From assembly GCF_000166055.1 (NCBI RefSeq), contig NC_014664.1, forward strand, positions 1,804,001 to 1,868,000: DNA of 64,000 nt. The letters run 5' to 3'. This stretch comes from Rhodomicrobium vannielii ATCC 17100. GTDB lineage: Bacteria > Pseudomonadota > Alphaproteobacteria > Rhizobiales > Rhodomicrobiaceae. A program made the position numbers and the translations under genes. The stretch's first letter is position 1. Every line of letters begins with the position of its first letter. The notes under the pieces were generated by a model that was not told where the DNA came from, did not search any database, and worked only from the letters and a program-made list of their open reading frames with translations. This document shows, piece after piece, positions 19,250-29,455 of the stretch.

Positions 19250-20914
19250 TCAAATTCGCTCCACCTGGCTCCGGCGCACGGCTGCACCGTCGAACCGCAC
19301 CACACTCTCGGTGCGCGCCACTGCTGCCACTCCGTCTTTCAAAAGCTTGAAATTGACCGAGTCGAGCAGCGCCTCGAACGACGCGTCGACAATATTCGGC
19401 GACACCCCCACTGTGAACCAGCGCTCGCCGGTAGACTTTTCGCGGCACTCAATGAGCACACGTGTGACCGCGTCAGTGCCGCCCGTCAGGATACGCACGC
19501 GAAAATCCACAAGTTCGAGATCCTGAATGCTCGGCTGATACGCGCCGAGATCCTTCCTCAGCGCCTGATCGAGCGCATGCACCGGGCCGTTGCCCTCGCC
19601 CGCGTTCATAAGAACGTCGTCGCCGATGCGCACCTTGACCACGGCTTCGGACACGGTGACGAGCTCACCTTTCGCATTGTGGCGGCGCTCCACCATGACG
19701 CGGAACTGGTCCACGTCGAAGTAATCGGGCACCTCGCCAAGCGCGCGCCGCGCGAGAAGTTCGAAGGAGGCGTCGGCCGCCTCGTAGGCATACCCTTGCG
19801 CCTCGCGGATTTTCACATCGTCGAGGAGCGCGGCGAGGCGCGGATCGTCCTTCGCCACTTCCATGCCGATGCGGGCGAGTTCAGCGAGGATGTTCGACCG
19901 CCCCGCCTGATTGGAAACGAGCAACTTGCGCGCATTTCCAACGCTTTCCGGCGGCACGTGCTCGTAGGACTTCGGCTCCTTGTTCACCGCCGAGGCATGG
20001 ATGCCGCCCTTATGCGCGAAGGCCGATTCGCCAACATAGGGCGCGTGGCGGTTCGGCTGGCGGTTCATGAGTTCGTCGAACTGGCGCGAGACGGAGGTGA
20101 GCGTCTTCAACGCGGCGGGCGTTACGCGCGTCTCGAACACGCCCGCGAAATCGTCCTTCAGCAGCAGCGTCGGGATGATCGAGGTGAGGTTCGCATTGCC
20201 GCAGCGCTCGCCGAGGCCGTTCAGCGTACCCTGGATCTGACACGCGCCCGAAAGCACGGAGGCGAGCGAATTCGCCACGCCCTGCTCGGTGTCGTTATGC
20301 GCGTGGATGCCGATATGGTCGCCGGGGAGCACGCTCGTCACCGCCGCCACAATCTTCGCGACCTCGTGCGGAAGCGTGCCGCCGTTCGTGTCGCATAGCA
20401 CCACCCAGCGCGCGCCGGCCTCATACGCCGCCTTCGCACAGGCGAGCGCATAATCCGGGTTCGCCTTGTAGCCGTCGAAGAAGTGCTCGCAATCGATGAT
20501 GCTTTCGCGCCCGCGCTCGACCACCGCCGCGACCGACGCGCGGATGGCGTCGAGGTTTTCATCGAGCGTGATGCCGAGTTGCAGGTCAACATGGAAATCC
20601 CACGACTTCGCAACGAGACAAACCGCGTCCGCCTTCGCCGAAAGAAGTTGCTGGAAGCCGGGATCGTTCGAGGTGGAGCGGCCCGCGCGCTTCGTCATGC
20701 CAAAGGCGACGAGCTTCGCGGAAAGCTTCGGCGGCGCCTCGAAAAACGCCGTGTCCACCGGGTTCGCGCCGGGATAGCCGCCCTCGATATAATCGATGCC
20801 GAGCACGTCGAGGCGCTTCGCGATGAGATGCTTGTCTTCGAGCGAGAAATCGACGCCGAGGGTTTGCGCACCATCGCGCAGCGTGGTGTCGAACAGATAC
20901 AGCCGCTTTTTCAT
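19250..20914 (-). CDS. cimA: (R)-citramalate synthase
   Basis: A 554-residue DRE-TIM metallolyase-type synthase that condenses acetyl-CoA with pyruvate to (R)-citramalate, the entry to threonine-independent isoleucine synthesis. The N-terminal barrel begins [20 protein letters not shown], with the metal HxH in GIHAHND. A C-terminal LeuA-dimer regulatory domain occupies about the last 130 residues. DGAQ-x-GV with this length is typical of the CimA (TIGR00977) branch, unlike the DGEQ of LeuA, which is encoded separately at 29.6 kb. ATG 20914 is preferred to 20929. It lies 102 bp after cysS on the same strand. Confidence 0.93.
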   Translation of the reverse strand: MKKRLYLFDTTLRDGAQTLGVDFSLEDKHLIAKRLDVLGIDYIEGGYPGANPVDTAFFEAPPKLSAKLVAFGMTKRAGRSTSNDPGFQQLLSAKADAVCLVAKSWDFHVDLQLGITLDENLDAIRASVAAVVERGRESIIDCEHFFDGYKANPDYALACAKAAYEAGARWVVLCDTNGGTLPHEVAKIVAAVTSVLPGDHIGIHAHNDTEQGVANSLASVLSGACQIQGTLNGLGERCGNANLTSIIPTLLLKDDFAGVFETRVTPAALKTLTSVSRQFDELMNRQPNRHAPYVGESAFAHKGGIHASAVNKEPKSYEHVPPESVGNARKLLVSNQAGRSNILAELARIGMEVAKDDPRLAALLDDVKIREAQGYAYEAADASFELLARRALGEVPDYFDVDQFRVMVERRHNAKGELVTVSEAVVKVRIGDDVLMNAGEGNGPVHALDQALRKDLGAYQPSIQDLELVDFRVRILTGGTDAVTRVLIECREKSTGERWFTVGVSPNIVDASFEALLDSVNFKLLKDGVAAVARTESVVRFDGAAVRRSQVERI

Positions 20915-21015
20915 AACTTGCCCAATCAAACAGGAATGCGCCCCTCGCCAGCCGGGAGCGCCGAAAATCGCGCACGCTTTGCAAGCTTCGCCCCGTTTCC
21001 GGTCGGCGGGCAGGT

Positions 21016-22365
21016 CTAGCGCGCGATTTCCCAGGTCGTTTCGATTTCGCCCGTCGCGGGGTTCTTCGCGTCCATCAACGCAACGCCCATCGCGGCGAGT
21101 TCGTCGCGGATGCGATCTGCCTCCGCCCAGTTCTTCGATTTGCGGGCCGCCAGCCGCGCGGTAATTCGCGCCTCGATTCCGGTTTCATCCACAGCCATGA
21201 GGCGCGGGTCTTCCGCCGGTTCGCCGAGGCCGAGCAGATCGAGCGCGAACTTTCGGCCGGAAGGCCCCATCTTATGGATTTCCGCGATAGCCATCGGGGT
21301 GTTAAGGTCATCCGCGAGATCGCGTCGAAAAAACTCAAGCTCCGCGAAATCTTTGCTATCCAGATCGTCTTCGGAAGCCTCGTGCGAGAGATTCGTGCGC
21401 CAGCGACGCAACATTTGGTCGCTCTCGGCCAGCCCTTTCGCCGTCCAATCCATCGGCTGACGGTAATGCGTGCGCAGCATGTTGAGGCGGATCACGTCGC
21501 CCGGCCAGTCCTTCAGCAGGTCGCGGATCGTGATGAAATTGCCGAGCGACTTCGACATTTTCTGGCCTTCGACCTGAAGATGTCCGTTGTGCACCCAGTA
21601 ATTCGCCATGACTTCGGTGTCGTGCGCGCAGGTCGATTGCGCCAGCTCGTTCTCGTGATGCGGAAAGAGCAGATCGATGCCGCCGCCGTGGATGTCGAAC
21701 ACGGTGCCGAGGTGCTTTTCGGCCATGGCGGAGCATTCGAGATGCCAGCCGGGGCGACCAAAGCCCCACGGGCTTTCCCATCCCGGTTCCGCGCCTTCGC
21801 TCGGCTTCCACAGCACGAAGTCCATCGGATCGCGCTTGTAGGGCGCAACCTCGACGCGCGCGCCCGCCCGCATGTCGTCGACGGAGCGGCGGGACAATCC
21901 GCCATAATCGTCGTCGGACGGCACGTTGAACAGCACGTGACCTTCCGCCGCATAGGCGTGGCCTCGCTCCACCAGCCGCTCGACCAGCGCAATCATCTCC
22001 GCGATATGCTCGGTCGCGCGCGGCTCGATGGTCGGCGGCAGCGCGCCGATGGCGGCAGCGTCGGCGTGAAATTGCGCGGCGGTGCGCTCCGTCAGCTCGC
22101 GAATCGAAACGCCCTCGGCGGCCGCGCGCGCGTTGATCTTGTCATCGACGTCGGTGATGTTGCGGGCATAGATGACATGCTCCGCACCGTAGATGTGCCG
22201 CAGCAGCCGGAACAGCACGTCGAACACGATGACGGGGCGCGCATTGCCGATATGCGCGAAATCGTAGACGGTCGGTCCGCACACATACATCCGCACGGCC
22301 TTTGGGTCTATGGGCCGGAAGAGTTCCTTGCGTCGCGTCCGCGTATTGTAAAGCTTAAGCTTCAT
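21016..22365 (-). CDS. cysS: Cysteinyl-tRNA synthetase
   Basis: A 449-residue class I aminoacyl-tRNA synthetase charging tRNA-Cys in the cytoplasm. The zinc ligand C29 starts the CGPTVYD motif, followed by the HIGN version of the HIGH signature, and K269-MSKS is present. Conserved WHLECSAM carries a further zinc cysteine. The C-terminal DALR-type and anticodon region is of usual length. It is upstream of cimA on the same strand and may be co-transcribed. Confidence 0.97.
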   Translation of the reverse strand: MKLKLYNTRTRRKELFRPIDPKAVRMYVCGPTVYDFAHIGNARPVIVFDVLFRLLRHIYGAEHVIYARNITDVDDKINARAAAEGVSIRELTERTAAQFHADAAAIGALPPTIEPRATEHIAEMIALVERLVERGHAYAAEGHVLFNVPSDDDYGGLSRRSVDDMRAGARVEVAPYKRDPMDFVLWKPSEGAEPGWESPWGFGRPGWHLECSAMAEKHLGTVFDIHGGGIDLLFPHHENELAQSTCAHDTEVMANYWVHNGHLQVEGQKMSKSLGNFITIRDLLKDWPGDVIRLNMLRTHYRQPMDWTAKGLAESDQMLRRWRTNLSHEASEDDLDSKDFAELEFFRRDLADDLNTPMAIAEIHKMGPSGRKFALDLLGLGEPAEDPRLMAVDETGIEARITARLAARKSKNWAEADRIRDELAAMGVALMDAKNPATGEIETTWEIAR

Positions 22366-22650
22366 AAGCCCTGGCCCTTGCTGGCGGGGCTTGTCTTTGA
22401 AACAAAAATCCTGTGCCGCGCCAGCGTTTTTCTAGCTCGCGTTAATAATGCACCGGCTGCAGGTGGAAACATTTTGTCTCATGATCCGAACATTGCCGCA
22501 AATTTGTACGAGGTCAAGCCGGACAGTGCGGGACTCACCGATTTTGCAGTGAAATTTCGCGTGAATCTCAAGGGCTGGTTTGCGAACGGCAGCAACTGGG
22601 GCTAATACTTCGAGGCAGGGGCCGCCCGGCCCCGATCGGCGGCAGGTGAT

Positions 22651-23919
22651 ATGACGACTTTCTTTCGCGGTGTAAGCTTGTTTTGCTGGGCGGCGGTGAC
22701 GCTCGCGTTCGGTGCCACGGAGAGCGCGGCGCAGTGGGGCAGTTCCGGCCGTTACGATGCGCCACCTTACGGGCAGCAGCAGCCCGTTTACGGCCAGAAC
22801 CCGGCACCCTACGGACAGAGCCAGCAGCAGCCGCCTTACGGCCAGCCCTATGGCGCGCCGCCCTCCGCTTCCACCTATGGCAATCAAAACCCGCGGTGCC
22901 GCGACCTCGAAGCGCAGCTTGCAGGCGGCGGGGCAAACACCGGGCAAGATCAATTGCCGAGGATCGACGCCGACATGCGCAACGCCGACATGGCGTTTCG
23001 CCGCGCGCAGTCCGACGCCGACCGCTCCGACTGCTATGAAGACATGTTCCTGTTCGGCAAGACGCTACGTCGCACGCCGCGCTGCCTCGACCTCGACCGG
23101 CAGGTGCAGGAAGCGAAGGCCAACCTCACTCAGTTGAAGTCGCGGCGGGATGCCATCGTGCGCGGCAGCGCCCCCCGCGCTCGCCATGACGACATCGTGG
23201 CCGACCTCGCGCGCAACCGCTGCGGCGATCAATACGCCCGCGAATATGATGCGCAGCGCAGGCGCGACAATTCCATCTTCTCGTTCTTCAGCAACGAGGA
23301 GGATTCCGAACCCGCCGCGCCGCGCTCGACCTGGACCACGACACCGACCTATGGCGGCGCGTCAACCTACCGAACGCTGTGCGTGCGCGAATGCGACGGC
23401 TTCTATTATCCGATCTCGACCGCCACGAGCGAAAGCCAGTTTCCAGCCGATGCGGAGCGCTGCCAGTCGCAATGCGCGTCCCCGGCCGAGCTTTATTATC
23501 ACCGCTCCGACCAGGACGTGGACCAGATGGTTTCGCTGTCCGGTCGCCTCTATGTGACGCAACCCTTCGCGTTCCGGAACCGCAAGGTTTTCGTGAAGGG
23601 CTGCTCGTGCAAGGCGACCGAGTATTCGCGCGAGGAAATCGCCAAGTTTGAGGAAACGCAGCGGACATCGAAGCGCGCGGATGCGAGCGGCAGCAAGGCC
23701 GGCAAGTCGGCGGTGGCTCCTGCCCCGGCGGCGCCTACGACGGCACCCAGCGCAGGCGGCGATCCGAACTTCGCTCAGCGCATCTCGCAGGCCGTGCAGA
23801 ATGCGCCCGCGACGCCGCCCGCCAAATTGCCCTCCACGCCGCAAGCCGTCCCGTCGACCTCGTCAAGCGTAGCAACGGATGGCGATATTACCGTGACCCC
23901 GATCCCGAGGGGGCGTTGA
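22651..23919 (+). CDS. DUF2865 domain exported protein
   Basis: A 422-residue protein with a signal peptide (cleavage near ESAAQ, about residue 27). A Tyr/Gly/Gln/Pro-rich repeat zone with several YGQ units (about 40-70) follows. The DUF2865-type core has paired cysteines and the motif CVRECDGFYYPIS (about 243-255), then CQSQCASPAELYYH and FVKGCSCKA. The C-terminus is Ala/Pro/Ser-rich. Even cysteine spacing suggests disulfides in the periplasm or envelope. DUF2865 is mainly found in Hyphomicrobiales and is uncharacterised. The start at 22651 follows GGCAGGTGAT. It stands alone, divergent from cysS. Confidence 0.85.
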   Translation: MTTFFRGVSLFCWAAVTLAFGATESAAQWGSSGRYDAPPYGQQQPVYGQNPAPYGQSQQQPPYGQPYGAPPSASTYGNQNPRCRDLEAQLAGGGANTGQDQLPRIDADMRNADMAFRRAQSDADRSDCYEDMFLFGKTLRRTPRCLDLDRQVQEAKANLTQLKSRRDAIVRGSAPRARHDDIVADLARNRCGDQYAREYDAQRRRDNSIFSFFSNEEDSEPAAPRSTWTTTPTYGGASTYRTLCVRECDGFYYPISTATSESQFPADAERCQSQCASPAELYYHRSDQDVDQMVSLSGRLYVTQPFAFRNRKVFVKGCSCKATEYSREEIAKFEETQRTSKRADASGSKAGKSAVAPAPAAPTTAPSAGGDPNFAQRISQAVQNAPATPPAKLPSTPQAVPSTSSSVATDGDITVTPIPRGR

Positions 23920-24107
23920 CGCCTTTTGGATGGCAGCAAGGATGCCTATGTCCGGCTGAATTTTGGCCGTCGCACTACAGGAAGGCCCGCTTCGGCTCGC
24001 GCTCGCTGCTAAGCTCGCGGCGTGCATTCTGCCCTCCCCTCGCCCTGCGGTAAGATCACTGTTCCCGCAGCACGGAAATTCGCCAGCGATCCATTGGGAG
24101 AAGGGCT

Positions 24108-24386
24108 TCACATGCGATCTCGGCCCGTGCGTGGGTCGGAAGCAGGTGCTTCCTCCCGGCGGCGTCCGTACCGGGCCCTGAGCCTCGGCGTCAGCCACCA
24201 CGAGATCGGCGCGGCAAGGATGAAGCTCGCCGCAACAATGGTCCAGATGCCAGTGCTCGCCTGATCGTGCGGGCCGATCGAATCGCCGTTCAGAAAGAGC
24301 AGCATCCCCGCGCCGAACAGCACGGCATTCACCATCATGTAAACCAGCGCCATCACCGCAAGGCGGGTCTTCGTTTCCCCTGTCAT
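24108..24386 (-). CDS. Small two-helix membrane protein
   Basis: A 92-residue protein with two predicted transmembrane helices (about 10-32 and 47-67) separated by a short polar loop, and a basic Arg-rich C-terminal tail. AAAGGATCGCGA precedes ATG 24386 with good spacing. No family is recognised; inner-membrane location is inferred from hydrophobicity and the positive tail. Neighbouring genes give no functional hint. Confidence 0.55.
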   Translation of the reverse strand: MTGETKTRLAVMALVYMMVNAVLFGAGMLLFLNGDSIGPHDQASTGIWTIVAASFILAAPISWWLTPRLRARYGRRREEAPASDPRTGRDRM

Positions 24387-24541
24387 TCGCGATCCTTTCC
24401 GAAAAATACCTCACCGCTTCGCTATCGGACGGATGCGATGCGGTCATCGTCGGATTTGAGGATTATTCGATAAAGGGTGAACCGGGCCGAATCCGATTGG
24501 TTCCTCCGCGATGTGGGAGACACCCGCGGCGCGCCGTCGCG

Positions 24542-25717
24542 TTACCGCAGCAGTTCCGCGATGGCCGCCTCGATGCCGTCGAGCGTCAGAGGATACATGC
24601 GGCCTTCCACGATCTGCCGCATCATTTGCAGCGACGGCGTTTCGCTCCAGTAGCGCTCGGGCGTTGGGTTGAGCCAGACCGCGTGCTTGAACGTGTCGAG
24701 CATGCGCTGCATCCACACTTGCCCGGCTTCCTCGTTCCAGTGCTCCACGGACCCGCCCGCGAGCGCGATCTCATACGGCGACATCGCCGCGTCGCCGACG
24801 AAGATCACCTTGTAATCCGACGGATAGGTGTGGATCACGTCCCACGTGGGCACGCGCTCGGCGTGGCGGCGCGCGTTGTTCTTCCAAACGCCTTCATAGA
24901 TGCAATTGTGGAAGTAGAAATAATCCATGTGCTTGAATTCGGAGCGCGCGGCGGAGAAAAGCTCCTCCGTCTCCTTGATGTGGTAGTCCATCGAGCCGCC
25001 GACATCGAAGAACAGCAGCACCTTCACCGTGTTGCGCCGTTCGGGGCGAAATGCGATGTCGAGATAACCCTTGTGCGCCGTGCCCTTGATCGTGCCGTCG
25101 AGGTCGAGTTCTTCGGCCGCGCCCGCCCGCGCGAAGCGGCGGAGCTTGCGAAGCGCGAGCTTGATGGTGCGCGTGCCGAGTTCTACTTCGCCGTCGAGAT
25201 CCTTGAAGTCGCGCTTGTCCCAAACCTTCACCGCGCGGAAATTGCGGTTGCCGTCCTGGCCAATGCGCACGCCTTCGGGGTTATAGCCATACGCACCAAA
25301 CGGCGATGTTCCGCCCGTGCCGATCCACTTGCTGCCGCCTTCGTGGCGCTCCTTCTGCTCGTCGAGGCGCTTTCTCAGCTCCTCCATGATCTTGTCCCAG
25401 CCGCCGAGCGCTTCGACCTGCGCCTTTTCCTCGTCGGTGAGGAAGCGTTCGGTGAGCTTGCGCAGCCAGTCCTCGGGGATCTCCGCCTCGATGCCTTCGC
25501 CGACGCTTTCGAGGCCCTTGAAGACCTGCCCGAACACGCGGTCGAACTTGTCGAGATGGCGCTCGTCCTTCACGAGCGAGGCGCGGGAGAGATAATAGAA
25601 GTGTTCGATCTTCTTGCCCGCGACGCCCGCATCCACGGCCGAAAGCAGCGTGAGATATTCCTTCACGCTCACCGGTAGCCCGGCGTTTTTCAACTCGTAG
25701 AAGAAGTTCAGGAACAT
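24542..25717 (-). CDS. CoxE-like VWA domain protein
   Basis: A 391-residue cytoplasmic protein with a C-terminal von Willebrand A-type domain. The MIDAS core reads DVGGSMD (about residues 240-246), a DxGxS form, preceded by VKVLLFF. The N-terminus (FLNFFYELKNAGLPVS) is conserved in the CoxE family. These proteins usually pair with a MoxR AAA+ ATPase and act as assembly or remodelling factors, as in CO dehydrogenase maturation. No MoxR gene lies in the window. ATG 25717 is chosen from MFLNFF and the GAGGCG upstream, against the longer frame from 25768. Confidence 0.88.
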   Translation of the reverse strand: MFLNFFYELKNAGLPVSVKEYLTLLSAVDAGVAGKKIEHFYYLSRASLVKDERHLDKFDRVFGQVFKGLESVGEGIEAEIPEDWLRKLTERFLTDEEKAQVEALGGWDKIMEELRKRLDEQKERHEGGSKWIGTGGTSPFGAYGYNPEGVRIGQDGNRNFRAVKVWDKRDFKDLDGEVELGTRTIKLALRKLRRFARAGAAEELDLDGTIKGTAHKGYLDIAFRPERRNTVKVLLFFDVGGSMDYHIKETEELFSAARSEFKHMDYFYFHNCIYEGVWKNNARRHAERVPTWDVIHTYPSDYKVIFVGDAAMSPYEIALAGGSVEHWNEEAGQVWMQRMLDTFKHAVWLNPTPERYWSETPSLQMMRQIVEGRMYPLTLDGIEAAIAELLR

Positions 25718-25818
25718 CGTGTTCGCCTCGGGCCGTGCGGGTCTCGCGCTCGGATTATCGCGGACCATCCTATCATTGCCACCGCCGTGGGGAAATGGAT
25801 GGCGCGCCGCCTGCCTTG

Positions 25819-27294
25819 TCAGCCGAAAAGATGGTGGCCCTTTTTCTTTGCGGGCTTCCCTTCCGGTTGAGGCTTCGCGGCCCGCCCGCCGCTTGCATCG
25901 GCGGCCCCGTCCTGCTCCGCGCCGACACTTTCGAGGCGGTCCAGCAGCGAGCCGCCGCGCTTCCCGCGAGGCGGTTCTGCGTCGGCCGCCCTTCGCTTCG
26001 ACGGCGATTTCTGAGCGCGCCCGCGATTGCCGCCCGCATAGGCGGAAGCTGGCATCAGCAGAGCGCGAAGTGGCTCCGGCGCTGCCTCGGGCGCGGCGGC
26101 GGCTTCGGTCCGCGTCGGCGCAGGCTCACCCGCCGACGGACGCACGGCAAGTTGCTTGTTCTTCTGCGGTGTGACCTTCGCCTGAATATATTGCAGCCCG
26201 CGAATGAGAAGCGCGATGCCGATCACCACGCGCTGGCGCAGCCAGTCCGACGCGCCGCCAGAGGTCTCGCGGAACTGCTCGGCGCGGCGCTCCAGTTCGA
26301 GCCGCGCGAGGAACTGCCGCCCCTTCTCGCTGACATGCGGCGCGCGGGCGAGAAGTTCCGCGTAGCGCGCGCGAAGCTCCTGCGCTTCAAGCACGAATTC
26401 GTAATGCCGCTTCAGCCCCTCGCCGCCCTTCCGCGCAAGGCCCCCCGCACGTTCGAAGGCGTTCGCGAATTGCCCCGGGAGGTCGGTGCGCGCGCGGCGC
26501 AACTCCTCGGCCGCAGCCGCAAAGCCCTTCTCGCCGACTGAGCGGGCGAACCGCCGCGCCGTGGCCGCCGCATCGACCGCGATGCTCCGCCCTTCGCGCC
26601 AGACCGTGCCAACCGCGCGGAACAGCGACAGCGGAACCGCCGCGATTTCGGCCGGGCGTGGCATGCGGCCTTGCTCGCGTTCCGCCGCGATGATGCCGGC
26701 GATATGGCCCGCGAAGGCTTCGGCCTCCTGCCGCGCGAGCGACAGACGCAGCGCCACGGGGTCAGTGTCGGCAATTTTCGGGTTCCAGTCGGCTTCGGGA
26801 TCGCGGAAAAGCAGCGCATGCGCCTCGTCGCGGAAGGTTTCGAGCGCGTGCTCGTCGGCGAGTTCCGGCCCAAGCAGCCGAATATCCTCGATCAGGAAAA
26901 TTTCGGACGCCGCCCAGAAATCGCGCCTGATTTGCAGCACCTCGGCAAGCGGCGCGAAATCCGCCACGTCGAACGCGGTCTGGAGTTTCTTCTTCGCGGC
27001 GTTGACGCGCTCGAAATAGGCGCTGTTCGCCTCGATGCCGTTCAGAAGGCGGCGCACATCCTCGCGCACATCTTCCTCGGTTTCGAAAGACGCAATGCGG
27101 CGGGATGCGGGCGAACGCCTGCGAAGCGCGGCAAGGATTTCCGCGCCCTCGTCCACCAGCGCGCGCGCGTCATCGACGAGCGCCTTGCGACGCGAGCCGT
27201 CGTGACTGCGGAAGAGGCGATAGAGAAGCCACAGCGCGAAGCTCACGCCGAGCCAGAGCGCCAGAACGGCCCCGAGCGACGAAAAAGCCTTCAT
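25819..27294 (-). CDS. Hypothetical membrane-anchored, alpha-helical protein
   Basis: A 491-residue protein with one N-terminal transmembrane helix (about residues 5-25, LGAVLALWLGVSFALWLLY), followed by a long Ala/Glu/Arg-rich, largely helical body to about residue 385. A basic, low-complexity tail follows (Lys/Gly/Pro-rich, ending PAKKKGHHLFG). A second weakly hydrophobic stretch lies near 365-375. No domain is recognised. It is 100 bp upstream of the CoxE-like VWA gene on the same strand, so the two may be linked. It could be a scaffold or stator-like protein, but this is a guess. Confidence 0.65.
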   Translation of the reverse strand: MKAFSSLGAVLALWLGVSFALWLLYRLFRSHDGSRRKALVDDARALVDEGAEILAALRRRSPASRRIASFETEEDVREDVRRLLNGIEANSAYFERVNAAKKKLQTAFDVADFAPLAEVLQIRRDFWAASEIFLIEDIRLLGPELADEHALETFRDEAHALLFRDPEADWNPKIADTDPVALRLSLARQEAEAFAGHIAGIIAAEREQGRMPRPAEIAAVPLSLFRAVGTVWREGRSIAVDAAATARRFARSVGEKGFAAAAEELRRARTDLPGQFANAFERAGGLARKGGEGLKRHYEFVLEAQELRARYAELLARAPHVSEKGRQFLARLELERRAEQFRETSGGASDWLRQRVVIGIALLIRGLQYIQAKVTPQKNKQLAVRPSAGEPAPTRTEAAAAPEAAPEPLRALLMPASAYAGGNRGRAQKSPSKRRAADAEPPRGKRGGSLLDRLESVGAEQDGAADASGGRAAKPQPEGKPAKKKGHHLFG

Positions 27295-27420
27295 GCGTGT
27301 CCCTCTGTTTCCGCTTTTTCCCGCGTTGCCTAGCTTCGGCCTGCGAGGCTCACACGTTCAGCGCGCGCCCCGTTCGCACAGCGGATGAAAAAGCGCCCTC
27401 GCGAGCGCGCCGCCTGCCGC

Positions 27421-28389
27421 CTAATGAACCGCGCGGCCCTTGCGCCCTTGCGCCGGTGTCTCGTCGGGCGCGCCGAAATGCGAGAAATAGCGCTGGTCGA
27501 TCGCTTCCATCGGCAGCACGATCAGCACGTCCGTCGTACCGAATTGCTTGTCTACCACCGCGCCGTCGCCGATGTAGCAGCCGAGGCGGAGATAACCCTT
27601 GATGAGCGGCGGCATGCCCTTCAACGCTTCCTTCGCGTTGATCTCTTCCTTCGGGATCATGTTCATGTCGACCTTGATGTCGGGATGCGCCGAGACGAGC
27701 CAATCCTCCGGTGCGCGCGAGAAATGATGCAGGAAGCTGAGCGCAAGCGCATGCTCCTTCGGGTCGGTGCCGGGAAAGCTCGCGCAGCCGATCATGACAT
27801 TGGCGCGCTGCTCGCGGATGTAATTCCACAGGCCCTGCCATAGCAGCTCAACAGTGCGCTTGTTGCGGTAGGGCTTGAGCACGCAGGAGCGGCCCAGTTC
27901 CATGAATTTGTGCGTCGCGCGCTTCCTCTCGACGAGGGGCGCGATGTCGTATTCGCCCTGCGTGTAGAACCCCAGGTTCTTTTCGGCGACGTCCTGAAGG
28001 AGCACGCGATAGGTGCCGACCACCTTCGACCGCTTCGGCCAGGGCCGCTTCGCCGTGCGCTCGACCGCCTTGTCGATAACGAGCAGATGGTCGCAGATCG
28101 GGTCGTACTGATCCTCGTCGCGCTTCTTGATGCGCGTCCGCGCGTCGGCGATGGCGGCCATCTCCTTGTAGAAAACTTCGAAACGGAGGCGCTGCGCCTT
28201 CTTGATATCGGCGACCGAGCGCGCAAGGCGCACTTCGAGGTTGCCGATCTTGCCGTAAATCCGCTTCGGCTTCCTGAGCGGGAAGATCGGGAAACGCCGC
28301 CGACGCTTTGCCGCGAGCCGGAGGAATGACAGGGGCTTCGACCTGAACGAAGGCAGTCCGCCAGACCGGCCGTTGGAGGGTATGCGCAT
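27421..28389 (-). CDS. GNAT-type acyltransferase, OlsB-like (ornithine lipid synthesis)
   Basis: A 322-residue protein with the Acetyltransf_5/hemolysin-like fold found in L-ornithine N-alpha-acyltransferases, which transfer a 3-hydroxyacyl chain from ACP to ornithine to form lyso-ornithine lipid. Family motifs visible are EVRLARSVADIKKAQRLRF, DEDQYDPICDHLLVID, VGTYRVL, ELGRSCVLKPYRN and MIGCASFPG. The first 45 residues are basic and variable, so the true start may be further in. No OlsA-type second acyltransferase is adjacent. Ornithine lipids are common in Hyphomicrobiales membranes. Confidence 0.82.
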   Translation of the reverse strand: MRIPSNGRSGGLPSFRSKPLSFLRLAAKRRRRFPIFPLRKPKRIYGKIGNLEVRLARSVADIKKAQRLRFEVFYKEMAAIADARTRIKKRDEDQYDPICDHLLVIDKAVERTAKRPWPKRSKVVGTYRVLLQDVAEKNLGFYTQGEYDIAPLVERKRATHKFMELGRSCVLKPYRNKRTVELLWQGLWNYIREQRANVMIGCASFPGTDPKEHALALSFLHHFSRAPEDWLVSAHPDIKVDMNMIPKEEINAKEALKGMPPLIKGYLRLGCYIGDGAVVDKQFGTTDVLIVLPMEAIDQRYFSHFGAPDETPAQGRKGRAVH

Positions 28390-28751
28390 GAAACCTCTTT
28401 GTGTCAGTCACGGCATGATCTGCCGTTCCCATCCCGTGGAGGCGGATTTGAAGCTCGCCACATGGCGGAACGAACCCCGCCTGGAAACTCGACAATCCGA
28501 AACCACATCAGAAACGTAGGCTTTGCTGGTGCTGTCCGAAATCCGTAGCCTTTCAAAAGCCCGCCGCGACGTCTGACGAACTCCGTATTCGGGACACTAG
28601 CTTCTGGCTCGAAATTCTGCCATCGCTAAAAAGGAATATTAAGGCATTGCCATGTCGCCGCAAGATGCACTGTGAAGCATCTGCTGGAGCGGCGTGTGAG
28701 TTTTCCCGCACCCGCGGTCCGGTTCCGGGATCGCCACCCATCGGAGGATTA
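28390..28751. other. Intergenic region, nothing recognised
   Basis: A 362-bp gap between divergent genes, with only short unconvincing frames. It must hold promoters for both genes; no clear operator, RNA or repeat was identified. GGAGG just before 28752 is the ribosome site for the next gene. Confidence 0.5.
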
Positions 28752-29315
28752 ATGAAGCGCATAGAAAACGCTCTTGAATCGGGAATTTTTGCGAGCCGCT
28801 GGCTGCTCGCGCCGTTCTATCTCGGCCTCGTCGTTTCGCTGGGGCTGCTGCTCGTGACGTTCGTGCGCGAGTTCGTCAAGTTCGCGCCCGAGGTGCTGGC
28901 CGGCGCCGAAACCGGCAAGGTGATCGTCACCGTGCTGTCGCTCGTCGACATCGTGATGGTGGCCAATCTCGTGCTCATCATCGTGTTCGCAGGCTACGAG
29001 ATTTTCGTCTCGAAGATGCACATCACCGACCATGAGGACCGCCCGGACTGGATGGGTCACATCACGTTCTCCGATCTCAAGATCAAGCTGATGGGCACGA
29101 TCGTCGCCATCTCCGGCATCGAGCTTCTGAAGACCTTCGTGAACATCAAGAACGTCAATCAGGAAGAGATCATCTGGCGGCTCGTGCTGCATCTCACCTT
29201 CGTCGTTTCGGGCGTTCTGTTCGCGATCATGGACCGCCTTTCGGAAGGCCATCACAAGCTGGAAGAGTTGGAAGCGGAGAAGTATCGGCCCCATAAGGAC
29301 ACGCCTGTGTCCTAG
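28752..29315 (+). CDS. UPF0114 (YqhA) family membrane protein
   Basis: A 187-residue integral inner-membrane protein of the UPF0114/TIGR00645 family. About four hydrophobic segments are visible (near residues 19-41, 56-80, 113-132 and 141-160), with the conserved ESGIFASRWLLAPFYLGL opening and the DRPDWMGHI loop. Function in the family is unknown. TCGGAGG six bases before ATG 28752 fixes the start; the frame upstream to 28647 is not used. It precedes leuA but is separated by about 300 bp with an apparent leader peptide, so is not part of that unit. Confidence 0.92.
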   Translation: MKRIENALESGIFASRWLLAPFYLGLVVSLGLLLVTFVREFVKFAPEVLAGAETGKVIVTVLSLVDIVMVANLVLIIVFAGYEIFVSKMHITDHEDRPDWMGHITFSDLKIKLMGTIVAISGIELLKTFVNIKNVNQEEIIWRLVLHLTFVVSGVLFAIMDRLSEGHHKLEELEAEKYRPHKDTPVS

Positions 29316-29455
29316 CGCGCCGTGATTGATCGTTGGTAGAGCTTGTCCGGAGCCTGAAGATGTGCGATATGACCGCTATGGAAATCACAATGGCCATGTC
29401 TGTCGCGCATTTTTCGGGCTCCCGGGCTTCTGCCCCGTCCCGTGTAAGCGCACGC

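Noticed and set aside
21274-22605. Long plus-strand frame antisense to cysS
   Set aside because: It is a shadow of the GC-rich cysS coding strand with no domain; cysS is unambiguous.
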